Translations under genes and position numbers: made by a program
Shown: positions 15,457 to 24,140 of the stretch, piece by piece
How positions within the stretch are numbered: the first letter of the stretch is position 1
Layout: every line of letters begins with the position of its first letter
Notes under the pieces: model-generated
Database searches by the model: none
What the model saw: the letters and a program-made list of their open reading frames with translations, nothing else
What the model was told of the DNA's origin: nothing
From: Streptomyces caniferus
Lineage (GTDB): Bacteria; Actinomycetota; Actinomycetes; Streptomycetales; Streptomycetaceae
DNA length: 64,000 bases
Assembly: GCF_009811555.1 (NCBI RefSeq)
Contig: NZ_BLIN01000004.1
Span: 1 to 64,000, forward strand
Reading direction: 5' to 3'

Positions 15457-18135
15457 GTGGCGCGGGATCTACGGATGCTGTTCGGCGTAAATGACCGGTC
15501 CGTTGCGGCCGAAGAGGCCTTCACCAACCGCCAGGCCCAGTGGCAGGCCGTCGTCACCACGCTCACCGACCACCTGCACCGAGTCGCCGACCCCGCCTTC
15601 GACGTCGAGGACCTGGCGAGCCCGAGGCACAACATCCTGGTCGGCCACGGCGTCGGCGGCATCGGCAAATCCACCTTCTCCCGCAAGATCGAGGCCGCGC
15701 TCACCCACCAAGGCGGTCGTCCCGCACAGTGGGGTGCCCCTTCCTGGCCGATTGAGCGGATCCTGCCCCTGCGCATCGACCTCGCCCGGTCCACCGGCAT
15801 CGACTTCGAACGCGTGGTGCTCTCCCTCCGCCTCGCGATCGCCGCCCTGGGCCGCCCCATGCCCGCCTTCGACCTGGCCCTGCGCCGGCACTGGGAACGC
15901 AACCACCCCGGCGAACCCCTTGAGGAATACCTGCGGCGCGGCGGCCTGTTCAGCCGGTTCACCAACGCGGTCAACCTGCCGCAGCAAATGCAGTCCACAC
16001 TGTCCGACGTCGCCCAGGCCCTGGCCATGCCCGGCACCGTCGGCGGCGCTCTTGGCCAGCTCACCACCACGCTGGTCGGCGCCCTGCGCGAACGACGCCG
16101 GAGCGTACGCGCGCTGGCCGGCTGCGCGCGCCTGGCCGACATCCTCGAGGCCGAGCCCGACCTGGAGACCCTGAGCTTCGCCACCCACCTGCTCGCCTGG
16201 GACCTGGCCCAGCTCCCCGCCGCCCAGCAAGTCATCCCGGTCATCCTGTTCGACACCTTCGAAGACGTCGGCGACCGCACGAACCGGGATCTCGAACGGC
16301 TGCTGCAGCGCATCGTGTGGCTGATGCCCCAGGCGTTCTTCGTGATCACCGGCCGCAACCGGCTGCAATGGGCCGAGGACGGCCTGCACGGACAACTCGA
16401 CTGGACCGGCCCCACCGCCTGGCCGGGCCTGGCCGACCACCCGCCCGCCTCCCACGACAACACCGCGGCCGCCCAGCGGCAGATCCTGCTCGGCGACTTC
16501 TCCCCCGAGGACTGCGAAGACCACCTCGCCCGGCGCCTGTCCCGCGACGGACACCCCCTCATCAACGACAACCTGCGCCATGCCATCGCCGCCCGCTCCC
16601 ACGGCCTGCCCCTCTACCTCGACCTGGCCGTCATGCGCTTTTTGGAGATACGGCGCAGCGGACGGGATCCGCAGCCGGCCGACTTCGGCGACTTCCCCGC
16701 CCTGATCTCCCGCACGGTCAGCGACCTGACCACCGACGAGCGGCACGTCCTGCGCTCGGTGTCCCTCCTGGACGCCTTCTCCGTTCCCCTGGCCACCCAG
16801 GTAGCCGGCCTCACCCACGACGCCGCGGCGCTGCGGCTCACCGAGCGCCCCTTCATCCGCGAAGACCCCCAAGGACTGTGGCCCTTCCACCTCCACCAGG
16901 TGGTCCGCTCCGCGATCCGCCACGCCGAAGACCGCACCGACGACCGCTGGTCACCCCAGGACTGGCACCGGGCAGCCACCCGCGCACTCGCCGCCCTTGG
17001 CCACGAATGGCGCCACGGGCCGCAGCGTAATCGCACGATGCTGATCGACTGCCTGCGCCAGGGCCTGCGCCTGGCCCGCGACCACCACCTCGAAGACCTC
17101 GGCTGGCTCACCGACGCCGCCTTCGCCTACACCGACGACTCCGTCTGGGAACCCCTCGCCTCGCCCACCCACACCCCCGGTACCGAGCCGCAGCCGGGCC
17201 CGGACACGCCTGCCGACGCCCTGGCCGAGCTCCTCGCCGCCATCGCCCGCCGCCAGCACGAGCACCGCGCACGCACCGCCGAGCGCCTCACCGCCGTCCT
17301 GGATACTGGCCTGCTGTCCGGCGAACTTGCCGACCTCGCGCTGTACTACCGGGCCAAAGCCCACAAGGACCTCGCCCGCACCGACGAAGCCCTTACCGGC
17401 ATGCGCCAAGTCGCCGAGGCCGACGGCCGACTCGCCCCGCGCGGCCGCCGCGGCCTGGCCCAACTCGCACGGATCCGCGGAGATTTCCCCACTGCCCTGG
17501 CTGCCGTCCCCGCCCTGGGATGGAAGGGCCGCCACCACCGCGTCCTGGGCCATATCTGGTTCCCGCACGGCGATATCGAGCGTGCCGCCGCCGCCTTCGA
17601 GGCCGCACGGGCCGAAGCAGAGCAGCATGAGGCCCCGGGCGAGCGGGCCATCGCCCAGACCCTCCTCGCCTTGGTCACCGCCTTCACCGACCCGCTGCGC
17701 GCCGACGACGAACTCGCCCTCGCCCACCAGTACCTCGCCCCCCTCGACCAGCGCGCCACCACCTTCTACGCCGCCGTCGCGGCCCTGGTGCGCGACGCCG
17801 GCACCGACGGCGACGTCACCGACCGCGCCGCTGCCCTGCACGCTGAGAGCACCGGCGCCGGCCTGCCCTGGCTCACCCCGCTCATCGAAACCGCCACCGC
17901 CTTCCACCACGCCGTGCGCGGCGCCGACGACGACCTCACCGCCACCCTCGACCGCCTGCGCGAGGTGACCGCTGACGGCGACTTCGCCTACTACGTCGAC
18001 ATCGCCACCGCCATGGGCGACCTGCCCGAGCCCGCCGGCAGCGCCGTCCAGTGGATTGACGACGCGCACACCGTCCGGCAGCGGTGGCGCGGTCTGGTCA
18101 CCGCCCGCCAGGACCACCTGCACGGGACGCAGTAG
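15457..18135 (+). CDS. STAND-type NTPase with TPR-like C-terminus
   Basis: 892 residues. The P-loop is GHGVGGIGKST (63-73). Walker B is VIPVILFDTFEDV (about 257-269), followed by a sensor-like FFVITGRNRLQW. A winged-helix-like stretch then runs through SRTVSDLTTDERHVLRSVSLLDAF and PFHLHQVVRSAIR. The last 300 residues are Ala-rich helical repeats (ALYYRAKAHKDLARTDEAL, LAQLARIRGDFPTALAAV, ERAAAAFEAARAEAE) typical of TPR sensors. Such ATPases oligomerise after ligand sensing; many bacterial ones are anti-phage (Avs-like) or transcriptional regulators. No effector domain is recognisable at the N-terminus. GTG start with AGGGGGT upstream. Confidence 0.75.
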   Translation: MARDLRMLFGVNDRSVAAEEAFTNRQAQWQAVVTTLTDHLHRVADPAFDVEDLASPRHNILVGHGVGGIGKSTFSRKIEAALTHQGGRPAQWGAPSWPIERILPLRIDLARSTGIDFERVVLSLRLAIAALGRPMPAFDLALRRHWERNHPGEPLEEYLRRGGLFSRFTNAVNLPQQMQSTLSDVAQALAMPGTVGGALGQLTTTLVGALRERRRSVRALAGCARLADILEAEPDLETLSFATHLLAWDLAQLPAAQQVIPVILFDTFEDVGDRTNRDLERLLQRIVWLMPQAFFVITGRNRLQWAEDGLHGQLDWTGPTAWPGLADHPPASHDNTAAAQRQILLGDFSPEDCEDHLARRLSRDGHPLINDNLRHAIAARSHGLPLYLDLAVMRFLEIRRSGRDPQPADFGDFPALISRTVSDLTTDERHVLRSVSLLDAFSVPLATQVAGLTHDAAALRLTERPFIREDPQGLWPFHLHQVVRSAIRHAEDRTDDRWSPQDWHRAATRALAALGHEWRHGPQRNRTMLIDCLRQGLRLARDHHLEDLGWLTDAAFAYTDDSVWEPLASPTHTPGTEPQPGPDTPADALAELLAAIARRQHEHRARTAERLTAVLDTGLLSGELADLALYYRAKAHKDLARTDEALTGMRQVAEADGRLAPRGRRGLAQLARIRGDFPTALAAVPALGWKGRHHRVLGHIWFPHGDIERAAAAFEAARAEAEQHEAPGERAIAQTLLALVTAFTDPLRADDELALAHQYLAPLDQRATTFYAAVAALVRDAGTDGDVTDRAAALHAESTGAGLPWLTPLIETATAFHHAVRGADDDLTATLDRLREVTADGDFAYYVDIATAMGDLPEPAGSAVQWIDDAHTVRQRWRGLVTARQDHLHGTQ

Positions 18136-18210
18136 CCGACGGCGCTACCGTTCGTCGGCGCGAAGCCGGCTTGGCCGCGCTGCCGCGGAGGGCTTCAGCC
18201 GGGAAGCTGG

Positions 18211-18312
18211 GGTGAACGAACCGCCAGAGCGGCGCCGGTCCGGCGGTTTGTTCACCCTGAACGGACCTCGCCCGCTCTTCGCGGGGTGCCGATTGTTCAG
18301 GGTGAACGAACC
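18211..18312. promoter_or_regulatory. Cluster of GTTCA-N3-TGAAC sites before an HTH gene
   Basis: GTTCACCCTGAAC (18250-18262) and its exact reverse complement GTTCAGGGTGAAC (18295-18307) lie within 18-nt inverted arms. The flank GGGTGAACGAACC at 18300-18312 is repeated at 18210-18222. They sit 30-130 bases before the regulator start and probably form its operator. Confidence 0.6.
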
Positions 18313-18342
18313 TCCCCATACGACGTCGGGTAGGAGACGCGG

Positions 18343-18891
18343 GTGAGCGAGACTCCGTACGGCTTCGACGCAGCGAAGCTTCGCGCGGCCCGCTCTGCCG
18401 CCGGGGCGTCGGTGCCGCGGATCGCCCGGCAGGCCCGGGTGTCCGAACGTGCGGTGAGCCTCTACCTCGCCGGGTCGCGCGTTCCCCGCCCGGAGGTGCT
18501 GCCGCGCCTGGCGGCCGCCGTCGGCGTCAGCCCGGCCGACCTGTGCACGGTGGAACACGAGCGCCTGGTGCATCTGCGGGTGTGGTCCGGCCGGAGCCGG
18601 GCCACGATGGCCGAGGCGTTGGGGATGGCGGAGGAGACCTACCGGCTGCTGGAGACCACCGGCCGACTCGGCCGCGCCGCCGCACGATTCCAGCACCACC
18701 TGGACTGCTGGGTGCTCTGGAAAGACTGGGCCGCCCCGGTGTACGGCGTCACGCCCGAGCGGCTCGCCGCGGCCACGGAGGCAAGCCGGGAGTACTGGCC
18801 GGTGCTGCGGGCGGAACGGTTTCGCCGAATCCGCGAGTACGACCCCGAGTTCGCCGACCATCTGGAGCAGATGCTCGGTGAAGAGCCGTAG
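18343..18891 (+). CDS. XRE-family regulator with two HTH-like units
   Basis: 182 residues. Residues 10-65 form a classic XRE HTH (AKLRAARSAAGASVPRIARQA, RVSERAVSLYLAGSRVP, LPRLAAAVGVSPADLC). A second weaker unit follows (RLVHLRVWSGRSRATMAEALG, AEETYRLLETTGR). The C-terminal 70 residues are helical with several Trp residues and may bind a ligand. GTG start. Upstream inverted GTTCA repeats suggest autoregulation. It follows the STAND NTPase on the same strand but with a 207-base gap. Confidence 0.75.
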   Translation: MSETPYGFDAAKLRAARSAAGASVPRIARQARVSERAVSLYLAGSRVPRPEVLPRLAAAVGVSPADLCTVEHERLVHLRVWSGRSRATMAEALGMAEETYRLLETTGRLGRAAARFQHHLDCWVLWKDWAAPVYGVTPERLAAATEASREYWPVLRAERFRRIREYDPEFADHLEQMLGEEP

Positions 18892-19095
18892 CGCCAGAAC
18901 CGTCACCTGAGCCTGTGGCGGGTCCGGGTCAGGAAGCGGCGTCGGGGATGATGCCCTGTGCACGGGCGAGACCCGCAGCCACTGGTCGGTGGTCGCTGTC
19001 TCATCCGGCATACACAGCATCCTGGCAGCCCCCGCACCCACCCGAGCTCCGGCGCTGCGTAGCAATTGCGTGACGCGCCGGGCAATACTGGGGGC

Positions 19096-19461
19096 ATGAC
19101 CGTGCAGTCCCCTTCGTCTCCGCCGAACGCGTTCGAGCTGTTGTGTGCCCAGTACGCAAAGCGGCTGCCCGCGCGGCTGGAGGACCTGAGCGGCCCCGCC
19201 CGCGGCACGGTCGACCTGCCGCTGCACGTGGTCTGGTCGGGCCGCCGCTCCTACGGACTGGAGCAGCCGCGCTCCCGGATGAGCCTGTACCGCACCGTCC
19301 TGGCTGAAGGACAGCGCCAGGACCTGATCAACTTCCTCAGCCGGGATCTGCTCATCGAGCAGTGGCCTGTGCTGCGCACGCTGATCAGCCGGCCGGTCAG
19401 GGACGTGTGGGAAGCCGCTTTTCCCGAGCTCTCCACCGCGAGCGCCGCGACGGCCGCGTGA
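19096..19461 (+). CDS. Partner gene of the AbiEii-type nucleotidyltransferase
   Basis: 121 residues, family unknown. It contains FELLCAQYAKRLPARLEDL, VDLPLHVVWSGRRSYGLEQPRSRMSLY, a run of hydrophobic/charged helices (RQDLINFLSRDLLIEQWPVLRTLI) and VRDVWEAAFPEL. Its stop overlaps the GTG of the next gene (GTGA), so the two are translationally coupled. In AbiE systems the first gene is an antitoxin/repressor, but this one lacks an obvious winged helix, so the assignment rests on position. Confidence 0.6.
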   Translation: MTVQSPSSPPNAFELLCAQYAKRLPARLEDLSGPARGTVDLPLHVVWSGRRSYGLEQPRSRMSLYRTVLAEGQRQDLINFLSRDLLIEQWPVLRTLISRPVRDVWEAAFPELSTASAATAA

Positions 19462-20129
19462 ATCTGACAGATCTGCACCGCCGGCTTCTGGCCGACGTCC
19501 TCGCAATCGGCACGCCCTACCCGCTGGTGATCACCGGTGGGTACGCCGTGCAGGCCCACGGTCTGGTCGACCGGCTCTCACAGGACTTGGACGTGGCCAC
19601 CGAGAGCCCGGCCCCGATCGACGAGATTGTCCGTACGGTCGGCGACGGCCTGGCCGAGCGTGGCTGGGGCGTGCGGCACATCGAGTCCAGTCCGCTGTCG
19701 GGCCGGCTGATCGCTACCGACCTCGCCACGGGCGAGGAGTGCGAGGTCGATGTCCTCAAGGAGGCGTTCTGGGCGCCGCCGACGGTCACCGAATACGGGC
19801 CGGTTCTCGCATTGGACGACGTGATCGGCACGAAGGTCCGCGCGCTCGCGGACCGCGGCGCGGTCCGCGATCTCATCGACGTCCACGCCGCCACACGGCA
19901 TCGCTCCACCGCGGACCTGGAAAACCTCGGCCGCCGCCATGCCCGCTTTGAATTCAGCCTCCACGACCTGCACGACCGCCTCGCCGGTGCCGAGTGGTGG
20001 GATGACCAGGACTTCGCCGACTACGGCCTGAGCCCTGAGCAGACAGAGGATCTGCGTGCCTGGGCCCTGGGCTGGGCCGGCGATCTCGCCACCCGGCTTC
20101 ACTCCGGGGAAGACCCGCACGACAACTGA
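19458..20129 (+). CDS. Nucleotidyltransferase, AbiEii/AbiGii toxin family
   Basis: 223 residues. The family signature is clear near the N-terminus: PYPLVITGGYAVQAHG with Gly27-Gly28, then RLSQDLDVAT where DLD (43-45) supplies the metal-binding Asp pair. ECEVDVLKEAFW and LALDDVIGTKVRALADRGAVRDLIDVHA follow, the usual third Asp and conserved helix of this fold. AbiEii enzymes are the toxins of type IV toxin-antitoxin systems and give abortive infection against phage. GTG start overlapping the upstream gene by 4 bases. Confidence 0.8.
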   Translation: MNLTDLHRRLLADVLAIGTPYPLVITGGYAVQAHGLVDRLSQDLDVATESPAPIDEIVRTVGDGLAERGWGVRHIESSPLSGRLIATDLATGEECEVDVLKEAFWAPPTVTEYGPVLALDDVIGTKVRALADRGAVRDLIDVHAATRHRSTADLENLGRRHARFEFSLHDLHDRLAGAEWWDDQDFADYGLSPEQTEDLRAWALGWAGDLATRLHSGEDPHDN

Positions 20130-20199
20130 CCTCACTGCGGCGCAGCGAAGGGGCCGGCGTCCCGAGAACGGGTTAGGAGGGCCTTCTTCGACCCGATGC

Positions 20200-20496
20200 T
20201 CAGCTTTCGTTCGGTTTCTTGCTGGTCAGGGCAGTCAGTAGCTCAACAACCCGGGCATGGTTTCGGTCGAGCTTGGCGCTGAGGATCTTGGCGTTCAGAC
20301 CGCGCATCTCTTCGATGAGCTGGTCCACCTTCTCGTCCAGCCTGCTCACCTTCTGATTCAGGTTTCCCACCTGGATCTTCGCCGCGGTGAGATCCGACTT
20401 CACGATCCCGAACTCGCGGGCTGTCGTCTGCTGCCCCAGTTCGAAGCGGTGGGTGAGAGCAGAGAGCTCGCTGTGCGCGGTGGGGTCCTCGGCCAC
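20200..20496 (-). CDS. Coiled-coil protein, 98 aa
   Basis: Residues 15-70 form a heptad-patterned coiled coil (LNQKVSRLDEKVDQLIEEMRGLNAKIL), with a basic C-terminus. GTG 20496 lies 8 bases after AGGAG; a GTG at 20505 would overlap that site. Function unknown. It may serve as an oligomerisation subunit; no neighbour on the same strand is close. Confidence 0.6.
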   Translation of the reverse strand: MAEDPTAHSELSALTHRFELGQQTTAREFGIVKSDLTAAKIQVGNLNQKVSRLDEKVDQLIEEMRGLNAKILSAKLDRNHARVVELLTALTSKKPNES

Positions 20497-20736
20497 GCGG
20501 GGCACTCCTGCCAGATCGTGGAAACAGTGGTCACCAGGCGCTCTACGGTATCGCGGCAGCTGATGGGCGAGTTCACTCGCTCGGCCGGCAAGCCATCGAA
20601 GCCGCGAACCGCTGGCGGTCCAGCACGGCCGTTTGCCGTCAGCCGCCGCATGGAGCGTGGCGTCGTCCAGGCGGTCTGCTGAGCCTCCGCAGGGCGGTGG
20701 CCGGAGTCTCGTATGCCCGAAAGAGCCACACGGCCG

Positions 20737-21135
20737 TCAGTGGAAGCCGAGCATTCCGGGTGAGTCGATGTCGACGGTGACGACGCCGGGCGGGTAGGCG
20801 TCCTCGTTGCCGGTCAGCAGGATCGACATGCCGGTGAACTCGGGGCGGGGCAGTGCGCAGTACAGGGCGTGGCAGGTGTCCGGACCGCCGTAGCCGTCGC
20901 GGATCATGGTGCCGACGCTGACGGCGGCCATGGTGTCGAGGCTGTCGACGACCACGGAGGAGAAGGCGAGGACGCGCTGCGAGAGTCCTTCTTCGCCGGC
21001 TTCGGCCTGGGCCAGGCACAGGGCGGGGATGCTGAGGTGTTCGCCGGGCGTCTTCGCCATGTTGCCGACCAGGAGGTTCAGCGTTTTGTGGCCGCCGGCG
21101 AGCGCCTTGACGGCGCTGGTGTCCAGGATGATCAC
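20737..21135 (-). CDS. PIN-domain toxin, VapC-like
   Basis: 132 residues beginning MIILDTSAVKAL, the usual first strand and first catalytic Asp of PIN ribonucleases. Glu residues follow in AQAEAGEEGL, then VVVDSLDTMAAVSVG, and an Asp-containing helix DTCHALYCAL. The C-terminal strand region has LTGNEDAYPPG and VTVDID, consistent with the last acidic residues. VapC toxins cleave tRNA or rRNA. Its ATG overlaps the stop of the upstream RHH gene by 4 bases. Confidence 0.75.
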   Translation of the reverse strand: MIILDTSAVKALAGGHKTLNLLVGNMAKTPGEHLSIPALCLAQAEAGEEGLSQRVLAFSSVVVDSLDTMAAVSVGTMIRDGYGGPDTCHALYCALPRPEFTGMSILLTGNEDAYPPGVVTVDIDSPGMLGFH

Positions 21136-21416
21136 GCTGCGGTGCCTCTGGCGGCCCGGACCTTCTCGGCAGCGATCTTGTAGATGTTGCCGAGCACGTC
21201 GGGGGCTTGCTCGAACTCCTCGTCGGGGATGTCCACGCCCATCATGCGGCGTACGAGCTCCCGGTCCGCGGCCAGCCGTTCTGCCCGCTGTGCCGCAGTC
21301 GGCTGCTGGGCGGCAAGCGCTTCGACCAGCTGGCCGATGCTCACGCCGCGCTCCTTGGCGAGCTCGGCAAGGTGGTCGCGGGTTTCCCGCTGCACCTGAA
21401 TCGTCGTCGAAGCCAT
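21132..21416 (-). CDS. Ribbon-helix-helix antitoxin, VapB-like
   Basis: 94 residues. The N-terminal STTIQVQRETRDHLAELAKERG followed by VSIGQLVEALAA is a ribbon-helix-helix DNA-binding pattern. The C-terminal half is charged and would wrap the toxin. It overlaps the PIN gene by ATGA, giving a coupled toxin-antitoxin operon expected to be autorepressed. The promoter region (21417-21480) contains CTATAGC-like symmetry just upstream. Confidence 0.75.
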   Translation of the reverse strand: MASTTIQVQRETRDHLAELAKERGVSIGQLVEALAAQQPTAAQRAERLAADRELVRRMMGVDIPDEEFEQAPDVLGNIYKIAAEKVRAARGTAA

Positions 21417-21633
21417 AGATGAACTATAGCGGCACTACAGCGTCAGATTCGCGGTCGCTACGGCACCCTCCGGCACGGTGGGTGCCACCTCCCCCGACTG
21501 TCGGTCACACGGCGGCGCGCTGACCGCTTCAGGTGCGCGGACACCCCCTCACGCCTTCAAGCTGCAAGGGAAATGACCGATTAATCCACTTCACCCTATA
21601 ATCGAACATACGGTGGGCTTTGGAGGTCCCCTT

Positions 21634-22503
21634 ATGACTTCGACGCTGGCCACGGACTACACCTCCCAAGACTGGAAAGACCTGGTCGCGGAGGGAAAGC
21701 GGGCGACCGGATCGGAAGGCTCCGCCCAGTTCAAGCTGGGCGACTTGGGGCTGACCCTGGTTCCACTGCCGCCGAAAGGCAAGCGGCTGCCCATGAAGGC
21801 GTACAAGCTGCTGGCGAACTTCGCCGAAGAAGTCGGTCAAGACGCAGAGCGCTTCGAGCAGTACCGCCTTTGCGCAGGCGCCTGGCCCAAGGCGAAGCGC
21901 AACAAGGATGTCTGCTGGACCGTGCACTACCTCCTGTCGCACCATCCGGACCGCTTCATGATGATCAACCATCCACCGCTTCACCGGCGTACCGGGACGA
22001 ACCGGTGGACGGTCGACGGAGCCCGTCGTGTTCTTGGGCAGAAGATCCATGTGCCGGAGTCCATCGAGGAGCAGCTCAGACAGATCGAGGATCTTCTGGA
22101 CGACGAGCAGGTGGCGGTGCAGGTCGTCGAACGGGCAATGCGCCGGGAACCGGTCCTGCGGCAGGTCGCGAAGAAGCCTCACGTCCGTGAGAGCTTCAAC
22201 CGTGCCCAGACGGAAGAGATCCGTGAAGCGCACGAGACGACCAGGAAGCGTCCCGAGGTCCGTCGTCTGGACGAGCAGTCCGAAGTCCTGAGGGTTCTCG
22301 GACTGTGCCACGCCTTCGCACACGGCATCGGCAGGACCCTTCCCGGCCTCCACCTCGCCGAGCTGTCCGAGGACGCCCAGGATTCGATCCGCGAAGGGCT
22401 CCAACGGGTCTCCGCAGCCGTGGAGTGGACCGAGCACGTCCTGCGGACCGGAAGCACCGACATGGACGAAGCGCTGGCGCGGTTGATCGAGGGAGAGACG
22501 TGA
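21634..22503 (+). CDS. DUF6192-family protein
   Basis: 289 residues with the layout I associate with Streptomyces DUF6192: an N-terminal SAQFKLGDLGLTLVP, YKLLANFAEEVGQDAERFEQYRLCA then AWP, DVCWTVHYLLSHHPDRF, then R.RRVLGQ and a long helical region. The C-terminal ends VSAAVEWTEHVLRTGSTDMDEALARLI. This resembles ParB/KorB-like plasmid DNA-binding proteins in general plan, but that is only an impression. ATG with GGAGG 7 bases upstream. A winged-helix gene follows on the same strand after 144 bases. Confidence 0.65.
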   Translation: MTSTLATDYTSQDWKDLVAEGKRATGSEGSAQFKLGDLGLTLVPLPPKGKRLPMKAYKLLANFAEEVGQDAERFEQYRLCAGAWPKAKRNKDVCWTVHYLLSHHPDRFMMINHPPLHRRTGTNRWTVDGARRVLGQKIHVPESIEEQLRQIEDLLDDEQVAVQVVERAMRREPVLRQVAKKPHVRESFNRAQTEEIREAHETTRKRPEVRRLDEQSEVLRVLGLCHAFAHGIGRTLPGLHLAELSEDAQDSIREGLQRVSAAVEWTEHVLRTGSTDMDEALARLIEGET

Positions 22504-22647
22504 CCGGTACCCGACTCGCACTGCCTCGTCTGACGCGCGCACCCGCGAGGGAGTCAACAGACGCAACTGCACATAGCTGGACAAGGTAAGGAGCTGGGCG
22601 CGCGGTGGCGCCCCCTGGTCCAGCCGGGGCGCTAGGAGACGAGCACC

Positions 22648-23061
22648 ATGACCGCGCACATAAAGCCAGAGCAGACGGCCCGGAGCGTCCTGGACGCTCT
22701 GCGCAGAGCCGGCGCCCGCGGACTGACCCTGTACGACTTGATCGATGCCACCGGCCTCACCACCTCGCAGGTACGGCGAGGGCTGGGCTACCTCAGGGAA
22801 ACCCTCCCCGACCTCAAGAACAGCAACGCTGTGTACTCCTACTCCCCCAGAGGCCACCTGTACCGCACGCAATACGATCAGGAGGCCGTGGAGGCATACG
22901 AATTGATGCGTATCGCGGGAGAGTCCACACGCAGCTACCGCATCCTCACCGGCACCGTGATCCCGCACGCCAAACAGTCCAAAGCCAAGCAGATCCGGCT
23001 GCTGCGTCGGCACCTTCAGCTGGTGGTCGACGAGACCAACGACATCCTGGAGCCGGGCTGA
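22648..23061 (+). CDS. Winged-helix DNA-binding protein
   Basis: 137 residues. Residues 8-60 form a winged helix: ARSVLDALRRAGARGLTLYDLIDATGL, TTSQVRRGLGYLRE, then a wing with VYSYSPRGHLYR. The second half is helical and basic (AKQSKAKQIRLLRRHLQL). I recall similar Streptomyces proteins being called RacP but cannot verify it. ATG with AGGAG upstream. Probably co-transcribed with the DUF6192 gene. Confidence 0.65.
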   Translation: MTAHIKPEQTARSVLDALRRAGARGLTLYDLIDATGLTTSQVRRGLGYLRETLPDLKNSNAVYSYSPRGHLYRTQYDQEAVEAYELMRIAGESTRSYRILTGTVIPHAKQSKAKQIRLLRRHLQLVVDETNDILEPG

Positions 23062-23130
23062 GAAATCTGAAGCTTGCGGGACCACCATCGGCGGACCGCC
23101 GGCAAGTGACTGATCGGGCCGACCCGCAGA

Positions 23131-23610
23131 TCAGCGCGGGTGTTGCAGGACGGTCTCGGGACGGCACACCGGGCACGGCACAGTGACGTCCGGCCCGGCG
23201 AGTGCCGCCAGCGCCTCCTGGTCGCTCACCATGCCGCCCTCCGAGGCCGCCTGCGCGCAGTCGGGGCGATGAAGGTAGGCATCGGCCCAGCCGTCACCCT
23301 GGGGCGGCGGGGACAGCCGCCACCGCTTGCGTTCCTCGGGCGGGGGAAGGTCGAGGCTGCTGTAGTCCTCCCCCTCGATCCGCTGGACGACGGGGTGCGG
23401 GGCACAGAAGCTGATCTTGCGGGAGGTCAGGGCCGGCCCGTGTCGGCGGTCGTCACTCCGGTCGGGCAGCTCGATCTCCAGGTCGTACCACCACACACCC
23501 GAGCGGTCCCGGCGCCGACGGACCACCCCCGCCCGCAGGTGCTGGCCGTCCGGAAGTGTGACGTCGGCCTGCGGGAGCGCGTCCGGCGCCAGGTCGTGCT
23601 CGTCATCCAT
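23131..23610 (-). CDS. DUF6233-like protein
   Basis: 159 residues. ADVTLPDGQHLRAGVVRRRRDRSG then VWWYDLEIELP is the pattern of the Streptomyces DUF6233 domain. The rest has an acidic/proline section and a C-terminal zinc-like pair: HRPDCAQA and VPCPVCRPE. ATG 23610 overlaps the stop of the upstream gene (ATGGATGA), so it is coupled to it; a GTG at 23613 is the alternative. Confidence 0.65.
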   Translation of the reverse strand: MDDEHDLAPDALPQADVTLPDGQHLRAGVVRRRRDRSGVWWYDLEIELPDRSDDRRHGPALTSRKISFCAPHPVVQRIEGEDYSSLDLPPPEERKRWRLSPPPQGDGWADAYLHRPDCAQAASEGGMVSDQEALAALAGPDVTVPCPVCRPETVLQHPR

Positions 23611-23956
23611 CACGGGGCGGGGCGGCGTCGGGTGCCGGGACGTGCTTGAGCGCGGAGCGCGCGGTGACGGGGTCTGCGCACGAGGCCCAGAAGTCGTGGA
23701 CGAAGATGTGGTTGACGAGTTCCATCTGGCGGGCGCGCAAGTCGTTGACCTGCCGCTTTTCCTCGTCGGTCCAGCCCGGGGAGTCGGGGCGCTTCGACTC
23801 GAAGTAGCGGCCGCCGTCCTTGGTGTGCGTCCACCCCGGCAGGGGCTCCACCGACCAGGGCAGGCGCTTGTACAGGGCGGACAGCTCCGACCGGACGCTG
23901 TTCAGCTCCAGCTGGGCACTCACCAGATCACGCGGAAAATCGAACGTTTCTGCCAT
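23603..23956 (-). CDS. Hypothetical protein coupled to the DUF6233-like gene
   Basis: 117 residues. The helical N-terminus (SAQLELNSVRSELSALYKRLPW) is followed by SVEPLPGWTHTKDGGRYFESKRPDSPGWT and a second helix with HIFVHDFWASC. ATG at 23956 is the first start with family-like protein character. Overlap with the following gene suggests a joint function. I do not recognise the family. Confidence 0.6.
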   Translation of the reverse strand: MAETFDFPRDLVSAQLELNSVRSELSALYKRLPWSVEPLPGWTHTKDGGRYFESKRPDSPGWTDEEKRQVNDLRARQMELVNHIFVHDFWASCADPVTARSALKHVPAPDAAPPRDG

Positions 23957-24140
23957 CGTGGCTCGATCATATTGCGCGGCGGGCGCCACTTCACTGCCGA
24001 CACCCCTGCGGGATCCGCCCTGACGTCGGCAGGATTCGCCCTGGCACGACATGCCTGAGCTGGTCGCGGTGCGCTTCGGCAAACAGCAGGTCGGTGCCGT
24101 GCGCCGGCGCGGTCCTGGCCGACAGCAGGGGTTCCGTCGG

